Positions 11,094-20,700 of a stretch of DNA of 29,215 nucleotides are shown piece by piece. The DNA is from Priapulus caudatus. Its lineage: Eukaryota > Priapulida > Priapulimorpha > Priapulimorphida > Priapulidae. The position numbers and the translations under genes were made by a program. Position 1 is the first letter of the stretch. Every line of letters starts with the position of its first letter. The DNA is taken from the NCBI RefSeq assembly GCF_000485595.1, contig NW_014577363.1, positions 199,006-228,220 of the forward strand, given 5' to 3'. Below the pieces are notes generated by a model. That model was given only the letters and a program-made list of their open reading frames with translations. It made no database searches and was not told the origin of the DNA.

Positions 11094-11728
11094 CCTCAGC
11101 TTCTTTCTGTATTATAATTTGAGTATATAGCCTATAGGCCTATGTGACGAGCGTCTATACTGACACTCAGTGAGTCAACCTGTACTGCGGTGTGCAGCAA
11201 GTAGGCCCTAGTAAAGTCCAGCGTCGGTGGAGACGGAACACGCAGTCTCAACTCAACAAACACAAGGAACCAAGCGCCTACAGGTCCAAAGAGCTATTTA
11301 CTATTCACTCTGGTTATTACTAGATATTACCAGCCTGATACGCTACGTTTACTGCAGTTTTGTTATAAATTAGGTACCGATTTACGGTTCTACTACAGAG
11401 TACAGTTTCTTCCATAACAATAATAATACGCCACTGTATCACCGAACATTTGATTGGTCGTTGTAGTTTACATTACTTATGATTGGTCGTCACGGATTTC
11501 TTCTATGTCACGTGGTAGTGACGAGTAGATGGGCACCTCTCCTCTTTGTTAATTAAAAGAAAACGAAGTGTTAGAATTTGGGATCCGTCTATAAATTCGG
11601 ATCCAAAATGGCAACCTCTTGCGTTCTTGTTTGTTCGTTGAGTTGATTTGTGGTTTCGCATCTCATACTGTCTACTATTAAATTCTGCGGTAGTTGTAAT
11701 TACGATTAGGTTAGATTCGATTCTCACA
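11094..11728. promoter_or_regulatory. Divergent promoter between fucosidase and BCAS2
   Basis: The two start codons face away from each other across 635 bp, so both promoters must lie here or overlap. Two inverted CCAAT boxes (ATTGG in GATTGGTCG) occur at 11453-11457 and 11482-11486, and an E-box CACGTG at 11509-11514 sits within GTCACGTGGT. The cluster is 215-275 bp upstream of the BCAS2 start. GTCACGTG matches the core of the CLEAR motif used by TFEB/MITF proteins on lysosomal genes, which would suit the fucosidase. No TATA box is evident. Element use is inference. Confidence 0.6.
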
Positions 11729-14700
11729 ATGGCTGGAGAAGTTGTTGTAGATGCTCTTCCTTACGTTGATCACGAGTACGATGAACCCGGCGTACGAGAA
11801 GCGGTACGTACGTGAACTCAGTTAGGGCACTGTTTAACTGGCCCTAGGCCTACTACCTAGTCTAGTTAACATGTCCCACAATACTTCATGTCTGCAATAC
11901 AATACACAATGGGTCATGTCTTCTAGACTAGCTCCGTTTGGCGTTTAACATGACCCACCCGCCAGAGGTCGACCACTCGGACCAGCTCGGCACGTGGGTC
12001 GAGATCCGGAGATGATCCGCCTGGGGATTAGGCAAACGACGTGGATATTCGTCCGAGCATCGGACACCTGTTCGTATGCGCTGTTCGTCCGAGCAGTTGC
12101 TGCGCATGCGCTGTTCATGTTGTATTACATAAATGTAATATAATGCTAGTCTAGGGAGTCGCCTACTCTCCAACCTAACTCTAATACTAACCACAATCTA
12201 AACCTACCACTAATTATTTAACTCTAACCTAACTCTAATACTAACCACAATCTAAACCTACCACTAATTATTTAACTCTAACCTAACTCTAATACTAACC
12301 AGTAACCACAATCTAAACCTACAACTAATTANNNNNNNNNNNNNNNNNNNNNNNNNNNNNNNNNNNNNNNNNNNNNNNNNNNNNNNNNNNNNNNNNNNNN
12401 NNNNNNNNNNNNNNNNNNNNNNNNNNNNNNNNNNNNNNNNNNNNNNNNNNNNNNNNNNNNNNNNNNNNNNNNNNNNNTAATTAGTTGTAGGTTTAGATTG
12501 TGGTTACTGGTTAGTATTAGAGTTAGGTTAGAGTTAAATAATTAGTGGTAGGTTTAGATTGTGGTTAGTATTAGAGTTAGGTTAGAGTTAAATAATTAGT
12601 GGTAGGTTTAGATTGTGGTTAGTATTAGAGTTAGGTTGGAGAGTAGGCGACTCCCTAGACTAGCATTATATTACATTTATGTAATACAACATGAACAGCG
12701 CATGCGCAGCAACTGCTCGGACGAATAGCGCATACGAACAGGTGTCCGATGCTCGGACGAATATCCACGTCCTTAGGCAAATATACTCACGGCCTAATTC
12801 ATTTAATGTTTCACACGTGCAGACGTTGAAACGTCTATTATTATTATTATTAAATCCTTATTCAGTTATTGCATTTAATTGATAATTCAAACACAAATAC
12901 GTGTACTGAAAACTGGCTTGAAAAACGTAAACTGAAAAAGGTGGTGTACAACAGCAGAGGGCTTCTACCTGTAGGCACTTGGAACGTTTCAATAAAAAAT
13001 ATGGTAAATAAACACGAAATGTATTTACTTCCAAAGTCTTAATGTTTATCTACTTTCTTTCGCCTATTATTGCTGATAACTTCCTGTAAATGCCGTGAAA
13101 GTAAAACAGAAAAAACTCGTAATTATTGTTGTTTGTGCACAGCGGCGTGCGTTCAGTGTACTTGTGTGTTACAGAGGATCATTTCAACGGCATTTACAGG
13201 ATGTTATCGGCAATAATAGGCAAAAGAGAGTAGACATTAAGACTTTGGTAGTAAATGCATTTCGTGTTTATTCACCATATTTTTTTATTGAAACGTTCCA
13301 AGTGCATGTGATTGTGAGGGCGTCCATAGGCAGCAGGCCTGAATAAGCATCAAATAGAAATTCGAGCTCCAGACGAGTAAACTCGACACGTTAGTCAAGT
13401 TGACATGTGACTCATTCATCTATATCTCTCCCATGCGTCAAATCAATTTGTTATATTCCGTTGATTCATACATTGTATAATTATTTAGGCATTGGAGTTG
13501 GTAGAAGAAGAAACTAGGCGATATAGACCCACCAAGAATTATCTTGATTATCTTCCAACATCAAATTATGAAATGTTTGAGGTAAGAAACTCTTTATAAT
13601 TAATGTTACTATGGAAATTCCTATACGGTATGTATGTAACGTATTAAAATTTTTCACATTTCCTTTGCAAGCAAAGCTCTAGCAAGTATTAAAACATGGT
13701 TACTAATACTGTTAAATCATCGACTGCTCTCTTTCCACAGACACCTGTAATGAAGAATGAGTTTGAAAGACTGTCAGCTCGATTACCTATGGATATACTC
13801 AGCATGAAACGGTGTGTACAGTTTTCACCCAAACCAGATATTTTATCAGATACAACACAATGCTGCCGATTTGCTTATATACATGGAAAAGTCATTTTTC
13901 AACATAAATTAAGATATTCGTATACCTGAAATTGGCTGAACTCTGTGAGGTGCTAATGGTGTATTTGCAGATATGAATTACCACAGCCCCCAGCTGGCAA
14001 GACCACAGATGTGGCTGCATGGCAAGAGTGTGTACAGAACTCATGTGCCCAGCTCAACCATCAGGCAATAAGGTAAATACTCTTCCAAATTAATGCTTTA
14101 AAATTTTACAAAGGATGTCGAGCAGTACTAGTATTATTATTTCTAATGCATAGAGCCTGAATCACTCACATTCGTGTCAAAAGGGTTTCATGGTTGCATC
14201 TTATCTCGCTTTCGGATGTTCACGATTGATTGAAAATAACTTTATGAGTTGCTTTACTTGTATGCTAACTTATTGCTGGCTTTGCAGGGTAGCAAACCTG
14301 GAAATGATGGCCAATTATGGGACAAATTCATGGAAACTTTACAACAGTGTGCTTGTCAACTTAGTGGACAAACAGCAAAAGCATCTCCAGGAAGTCAAGT
14401 AAGTTAGAATAATGATTACAAAAAGTTTGCACTCACATTGCCACTCCCATGTATTTAGACAAGCGTACTATACAAACTTTCATTCAAATTCTAGGAAATT
14501 AATCCAAGAAGTCAACTGGTCAAGAAAGCAAGACCAAACAAAGGCTGGCGAGAAACTCAAAGAGTTGGAGTCAAGGTGAGCAAACGGTGTAGGTTAATTT
14601 CTAGCAGGTGTGTTCGGCACTATTGTGTTCAATTACACTGAAACACATTACATTTAATCACATGTGTTGATTTATACTCATCTTTCTTGTAAACCAGGTG

Positions 14701-14898
14701 CACTAAGTATATTGTCTTCTTAATCTGTATGTCACTGACACTTAATGATAGGTTCCATAATTTTCTCCCAATCTTTCTAGTTGGGTTGGCTTGGTATCGA
14801 AAAATTACGAGATAGAGCAGGCTTGCGCACAGCTAGAGAAAGAACTGTACGAACTCCAGGAAGGACCTCTACCAAAGAAAATGCGCTTTGACACATAA
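11729..14898 (+). CDS. BCAS2: Pre-mRNA splicing factor SPF27 (BCAS2), seven exons
   Basis: Exons are 11729-11803, 13489-13581, 13741-13811, 13971-14072, 14288-14398, 14495-14575 and 14781-14898. Phases agree throughout and total 651 nt, or 216 aa (human 225). Diagnostic segments are [50 protein letters not shown], the YELPQPP and AWQECVQNS motifs, [17 protein letters not shown] and [20 protein letters not shown], the last part of the C-terminal coiled coil. BCAS2/SPF27 is a core subunit of the Prp19/NineTeen complex, which activates the spliceosome in the nucleus and also acts in DNA-damage signalling. The C-terminus is shorter than in human and ends KKMRFDT. Intron 1 (1685 bp) carries an assembly gap and two fold-back elements; the other introns are 96-215 bp. 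Confidence 0.96.
12038..12771. repeat. Long palindrome (294 bp arms) centred on an assembly gap, BCAS2 intron 1
   Basis: The left arm 12038-12331 and right arm 12478-12771 are the same length and near-perfect reverse complements (at least one difference, CAGCGC versus TAGCGC). Each arm has an outer unique part with GTAGGCGACTCCCTAGAC and an inner array of about 54 bp units made of CTAACCTAACTCTAATACTAACC-like telomere-related sequence. The centre is unsequenced. This is either a genuine fold-back element or an assembly artefact in which one contig end was placed twice. Confidence 0.85.
12332..12477. other. Assembly gap (146 N)
   Basis: A run of undetermined bases lying exactly at the axis of the palindrome. 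Its true length is unknown. It falls inside BCAS2 intron 1, so no coding sequence need be missing. Confidence 0.99.
12975..13305. mobile_element. Fold-back element with about 123 bp arms, BCAS2 intron 1
   Basis: The left arm (12975-13098, beginning GCACTTGGAACGTTTCAATA) and right arm (13183-13305, ending TATTGAAACGTTCCAAGTGC) are inverted copies with about 85-90% identity by eye. They share TAAACACGAAATG, ACATTAAGACTTTGG and CCTATTATTGC motifs. The 84 bp between them is unique. No target-site duplication is clear. It is a snap-back MITE of unassigned family. The small open frame inside is a by-product. Confidence 0.85.
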
Positions 14899-15601
14899 TG
14901 CACGATAGCATCTAGCCACTGTGGGCCCAGTCACTGGTACTTGTAAAATTTTGTTTACTTTGTACATTTTCAACATTCAAGTGGGTTTGTTCTTGTATGA
15001 TATCAGTGGGCTAGCATTAGCAGAAGGGCATATATATAAAATTCGAGTTTATTGGGTTAATTATTACAGGACTGATGACAACACATTATCGTCATCGTGT
15101 TTATTGCAACGTAACAGTGACAATTTCCTCAGTTATATTGTCAACTAAATAGAATAATTTCTGGACAAGTGATTGCATGAGCTTAGTACTATTAATTGTA
15201 CAGTAACAAGTAAAGCAATTTCTGTACGAATTTTATAATGGAAATGATCAATTGGAATTATAATCAATTGCAAAACGTGGTTTGCATTCGACGGTTTATC
15301 TGGAACACTTGTACATTACTTATAAAATGCAGGACAGTACTTGATAATAATCAATTAATCATGTCTAAACGTTTCATCTCTGATCACATAAGTGTTACAA
15401 AATATTTGATAGTATTTACCTGATAGATTTCTGTAATGTTCAGTGTATGTAAACGACTATCTTGTATTAAAAATTATTTTTTAACTGTCACAATTGTAAA
15501 TATTTTTCTGTATTGATAATTCAAAAACTGCTGAAAGTCAGATATAAGAAGTGAGTTAACAAAAGTAATTATTTACAAAATATTTTTTATACATTTCCAA
15601 G

Positions 15602-15607
15602 AATAAA
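15602..15607 (+). terminator. Candidate BCAS2 polyadenylation signal
   Basis: AATAAA in CAAGAATAAAGCAC, about 700 bp after the BCAS2 stop in AT-rich sequence. A second AATAAA occurs at 15712-15717. Either could end the transcript. Assignment is by position only. Confidence 0.45.
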
Positions 15608-16394
15608 GCACATCGCAAATTACTATATTATTTCATAACAGATACAGATAAGCTCCCTTTACTATGTCCTGCAGACGAGAAGTGGTGACACAACTAATAC
15701 ATAGCAAAACGAATAAAGCAAGCAAACACAGATGGAATACTGTACATGATTCTTCAGAGATACTGTCTTTACATGTGCGGCCAATGCTTGACTGAGTCGT
15801 CGACAATTACCCACGCATAATATAGCTACTGTTGCCCTAACACTACCAACTTTGCTATCATTGGGGCTAAACTTCCCTTCCGCAATATCCACGAAACACT
15901 ACGAATGAGTCCACATTTCATTCCTGCCTGGGCCTCACGCAGTCATCAATACCATAGTAGCACTCACAAAAACGCCACCTTCCACAATCTACCCATATAC
16001 ATGCCCCCTAACAAGCATCTCTACAAACAAACATACACGACAAGCAATCACGAATGTTGATAACGTGCGACGATGCACGATGAAACGCTCTGATCAGCTC
16101 ACTAGTGGCGACACCTGTTAGGACTCCCTCCACTTCAAATCTCATGATTGTTAAAACTTGCTCATCATCCGACCATCGGTGGATAGCATGGGCGATTATG
16201 TTGCGAAGAGACATGCCAGTTGTCTGCATGTGTACAGAGGAGATAAACGTCTGTGCACCAACTATCGACTCGGCCACGAGGATATTCTCTTTGAATACCG
16301 TATAGGAACATCAACATGCAGGGGCAATATGTACACTGCTTCTATTATAAAATGTATCTTCTTTACCCGTTTAATAATATCGACCATTTACTTA

Positions 16395-16800
16395 GCAGGA
16401 TGCAACAAAGTGCATTGCTCACTGCATTGATGTACATACTCACACTAGTAAAGGTGCATTGCCCACGACCTGACGTATGTATTCACAATAGCAAAAACAC
16501 TGCCTTGCATTTCCCACTGCCTTGATATAAAGATGTATGTATACATACATCTTTATATATATGTACTGTCATTATATAGTTATATATATATACTTATAAA
16601 GATGTATGTATAGATTGTATATATATGCACACTGGTAAAAGCGCAATGGCTGCCGCACTGACGCATACATGCACACCGGTTAAAGCACGGTGCCCACAGC
16701 CCCGATAGTTATATGAATTCTGGTTAAAGAGCAAAACCCACTGCACCGATATACACACACACATACTAAAAGCATACTGCATGCTGACCTATCGAGACAA
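16395..16800 (+). repeat. Degenerate minisatellite, about 45 bp units
   Basis: Diverged units follow the pattern AAAG-GC-ATTGCCCACTGCACTGATATA-ACATACTCACACTAGTA. Examples begin near 16407, 16450, 16495, 16633, 16682 and 16728. AT-rich insertions, including a 34 bp palindrome, interrupt them. Copies are too diverged for recent amplification. Confidence 0.55.
16525..16558. repeat. Perfect 34 bp palindrome
   Basis: ATATAAAGATGTATGTA followed directly by its exact reverse complement, without a loop. A further copy of TATAAAGATGTATGTATA lies about 65 bp downstream (near 16597-16614). This suggests the palindrome arose by inverted duplication of a local motif. Confidence 0.9.
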
Positions 16801-17303
16801 TGCATGCACGTACATGTGAAGAAGTGCTAGCGCCAGAATATTACCAGATCTTGATGTTAGTATGATGTATGACAGCGCGCTTTCATAGACTACAAGCATA
16901 TATTTACCACCCACTACCTGGGGAGACAAGCAAACAATTTCTTGCTAACAGTAGTTGTTGGTTGGGTGTATAGGCAAGCTATTTTTACTAGCTATTTGAT
17001 GGACACACACTATAGTATTGGAGAGGCACTCAAACAGAGCAGAAGAAGGTTAATCAGGAAGCATTATGATGGCATAATTTCAACAATTCAGCACGGTTAC
17101 ATGAAGTGCAAGTTTCAGGATTATGTGCGAGAGAGAATGACCCAATGCTCCTTTCTGCGCCATCAGCATCTGCAAAGACCACCTGCTGAAGGTGCCGAGT
17201 GGTTCCAAAGCCACATTGACCCCTGGCCTCCACACACTGCAGCCGACCGCACGACGCCAACGCTGGAAGCGAAGCCCTTACGCGTCGATCCCGCCCCGCG
17301 CAC

Positions 17304-17716
17304 CTAGTGTATGTTGAGAAGAGCATCAATCGGCACATTGTCAAGGCTCACCCTCAGTTCCGCTGCCAGGGTGGCGCCGCTGCGCAGACCGTTGCGCGGA
17401 CTAGCGGTCTTCGAGCGGCGCCCGCGCGACGAATCGCTCGCGTCGCTAGGGGGCGCTGCCATCGCCGCGCCCTTGGCGGTCGTCTCCTGCGAGCGGCGCG
17501 GCATATAGTCCGTGCTGCAGAGCTGCGCAAGGTTCGGCATCATCTCCGCGTCCCACATCTTCAGCCGGCGCAGCTCCTTCAGCAGGTTCTCCTTGCCGTC
17601 GGGCGCCGTCCCGGACGCACTCGCCGCGTCCGCTCGACCCGCCGCCCGGCTCCCGCGCCGGCGGCGACCGCGCGGCGCTGCGGCTCGGGGAGCGTGGAGG
17701 CAGGCGTCGCGGCGGC
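17304..17716 (-). CDS. Probable alternative C-terminal tail of JADE in a shifted frame
   Basis: Just after the TAG at 17734 a different minus-strand frame stays open to 17304 and reads like protein, with [17 protein letters not shown] and [19 protein letters not shown] phase-compatible intron of 82 bp (donor GTGGAA at 17798-17793, acceptor GAGACAG ending at 17717) would remove the TAG and join the main frame to this one. The donor is weak. Alternatives are a one-base assembly error, a true frameshift, or chance in GC-rich sequence. I have no homologue in mind for this tail. Confidence 0.4.
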
Positions 17717-20700
17717 CTGTCTCCGCGCGGGAGCTAACGGTCGTCGTCCTGGCGCGCGCCGCCCTCCCCGCCGTGCGCCGCGGCGCTCGGGGTTCCACCG
17801 CCAGGGGGCGCCTGCTCGCCGGCCGCCTCCTCCCTCGTCGCGTCAGGCGGCGATTCTTCTTGTTCGTCTGTGGTCGCAGGAGAGTCTGTGAGCTGTGTGT
17901 CTCTGGAGGAGGAAGTGCGGCCATCCTTGCCGCCGTGCACGCTCCCTCGCTCGGCCGTGGCGGCGTCGTAGCTCGTCCCCGCCGCACCGCTGCCGCTCTG
18001 ACTAACACCCGCACGCAGCGAGTACGCACGTCTGGTTGACGGGTTGCCGCCACCGGCGGCTATCACAGTCGAGTCTCGCTTACCGAGGTCCCGCCGCTTG
18101 GACGTGTCGTCGAGAAACAAGCGGCGCACGTGCGGCGTTGGGCCGTTGAGGGCGCCGGCGTCACGCACGTCGACACTCACGAGGTGGATGCGCGGCGAGC
18201 GGCGAACGCTGGCAGTAGCAAGCACTCGCGCGTGGTTCACGAGCTCACCAGGTGGCGCTGTCTGCCGCGGGGACGTCTTTTGCTCGGCGTCCCTTCGCGA
18301 TTTGCCGGTCGTCTTTTTCAAGGTTGCCACCATGTTGGGTCTGCTCCCTCCGCCGCCTGCTGCCGCCTCTTCCTTTAAGCGACCCGTGCTCCCTCGAGTC
18401 ACGACGGCCGGGTTAGCATTCCCGTCCAGTCGTCGCCGCTTCGCGCGCGGGACGAGTTGGTCGTTGCAGCCTCTCCTCCGCCGCGGTTGTGCATCTACAC
18501 TGACAGGCCTGGCAATGAGATGCCGCCTGCTCGGTCGCCCGACCAACCGCTTCGTCGCCATGACTACGACCGACGGCGCGGCGTCCTCCGCAGGCAACCG
18601 TTGACCATCTGTGCTTGTGCATGCAGACGTAGAATCGCCGCGCCCTTCGTCCAGTATCCCCCGTTGCTTCCTCTGGTTCGTGGAACTGGCACGCAGGTGG
18701 GCGCCTCCCGCCGGCCCGGGGACGGCGCCCCCTGGCGGGACGCAGCAGTATCGCGCTCGCGCGGCAGCCAGCGTGTTGGCTCGGCATCCTCTCACTGCCA
18801 CAGTCGTCGTCGGCTCATTTCGCATCTCGGGGAGACCGCGACGGGAATGCCGGGACGGCAGCGCCCTCTGCCTTGAGCCGTGATCGTGTTCGACAGTATC
18901 CAGAGCGAAATCGCCCGGCCCGCATCGCGTATCTCCATCGCTGGACCGCGAAGCAGCGTCTAATTCCCGGACACCGACGCCAAGTCTCGATACCGCCTCC
19001 TCGTCGAAATCAGCCGCGTGAAACCTCTTGTTGTTCGCCCGCACAGCCGTCTTGCTCGGAGATTCATCGACGGACTGGTCGGGATTGTTCCGCTGAAAGT
19101 TAATCAAAGATCTCGTACTACGCGACTCCCTGATGACGTGTTCTCCGGCTCCGGGCGGCTCCGACGGCGCCAGATCGCTCCTCACTGCATCGACATCGAC
19201 CGACGCATCGTCTGCTGATTGCACGCGACGCCGCGCCCTTCTTTGGTATTTGCGCCGGCGTCCCTTCGTGAAGCTAGTCCGCCGTTTCGCGCCGTTTCGC
19301 GCCGGATGCGGCTCCGCATCGTCGCACGATCGCTGCGCGTCCCCGACACCCGGCGTCTCGTCGACACTCCGCCCCGTCTCAAGGTCGTCGACCCGCGGCG
19401 TCTCGGTGGACGAGGCGTTATCGCTGGGCGGAAGCTCCTCCGGTTTGATCGGACGCCGGCACAGCTGCGGCGATGCCGTCCTGGGTCGACCGCGCCGCCC
19501 TGGCGTCTTCGTCGTCCCCGCAGCACCAGGTTTACGCCCGCACGTGTGCTGCCAGGACTTGTAGGAGGTCGGCGCGCCGCGACCGACGAGGAGCGCGCGG
19601 TCGTAGATGCTGCGGTCGTGACTCGCCGCCACCAGCAGCTTGATCGTGAACTCGGAGAGCCGGTTGAAGCGCGTCAGCGCGCCCTGCTGCATGAGGAAGA
19701 CGTCCTCGCGCATGCGGTACCAGTTGCGCTTCAGTTTCTCACGCCGCTCGACCATGTAGCAGAGATTGCGCACCTGCAACAGCCACAGAGATGCCGCTCG
19801 TTAGCGAGCGAGGTAATAATGTCACACAGGGTCATACACGGTATCGCACGAGTTAATAGACATTGTGTCACGTGTCACAGAGATGCCGCTCGTTAGCGAG
19901 CGAGGTAATAATGTCACACAGGGTCATACACGGTATCGCACGAGTTAATAGACATTGTGTCACGTGTCACAGAGATGCCGCTCGTTAGCGAGTGAGGTAA
20001 TAATGTCACACAGGGTCATACACAGTATCGCACGAGTTAATAGACATTGTGTCACGTGTCACAGAGATGCCGCTCGTTAGCGAGTGAGGTAATAATGTCA
20101 CACAGGGTCATACACAGTATCGCACGAGTTAATAGACATTGTGTCACGTGTCACAGAGATGCCGCTCGTTAGCGAATGAGGTAATGTCACACGGGGTCAT
20201 ACATAGTATCGCACCAGTTAATAAACATTGTGTCACGTGTCACAGAGATGCAGCTCGTTAGCGAATGAGGTAATAATGTCACACAGGGTCATACACAGTA
20301 TCACACGAGTTAATAGACATTGTGTCACGTGCTCGAGGTAATAGTGTCACACAGAGTAACACACAGTATCACACGAGTTATTAGGCATGGTGGCACGCGA
20401 GGTAACAGATATGGTGGCACGTGGTAATATACAGTATAACACACAGTAACAGACACGGTGACACACTAGAAAATACTCTGTACAAACTCATACCAGTTAA
20501 CTAGCTGGAAACGAGCTGGATAATGTACATGGTGTGACATAGTGAAACAAAGATGGTGTCATGTGAAGTAATAAACATGGTGTCCCCTGATGTAAGAGAC
20601 CTGATGATACACCAGTGAATAGACATAGTATGGCACAAGGTAAGAGTCATGCTGTCATGAAAGATAACAGAGATGGTGTTCCGCTAGTGAATAGACATAT

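Larger units (their letters stand above)
14899..17303. other. BCAS2 3' region and intergenic sequence before JADE
   Basis: BCAS2 and JADE converge here. No conserved coding exon is visible. The first about 800 bp is AT-rich and ends with the two polyadenylation signals listed separately. 16395-16800 holds degraded roughly 45 bp repeats and a 34 bp palindrome. A 121-codon open frame at 16942-17307 (+) has no recognisable domain and overlaps what should be the JADE 3' UTR. Confidence 0.5.

Noticed and set aside
10764-11130. Plus-strand frames of 117 and 64 codons
   Set aside because: Antisense to fucosidase exon 1, which has a signal peptide and strong family similarity.
16942-17307. 121-codon plus-strand open frame
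   Set aside because: No domain and no splice support; sits in the expected JADE 3' UTR.
17307-19896. Several 140-225 codon plus-strand frames rich in Arg/Ala/Pro
   Set aside because: Antisense shadows of the GC-rich last JADE exon.
19784-20339. CRISPR-like regular array
   Set aside because: Units are whole tandem copies without unique spacers, in an animal intron.
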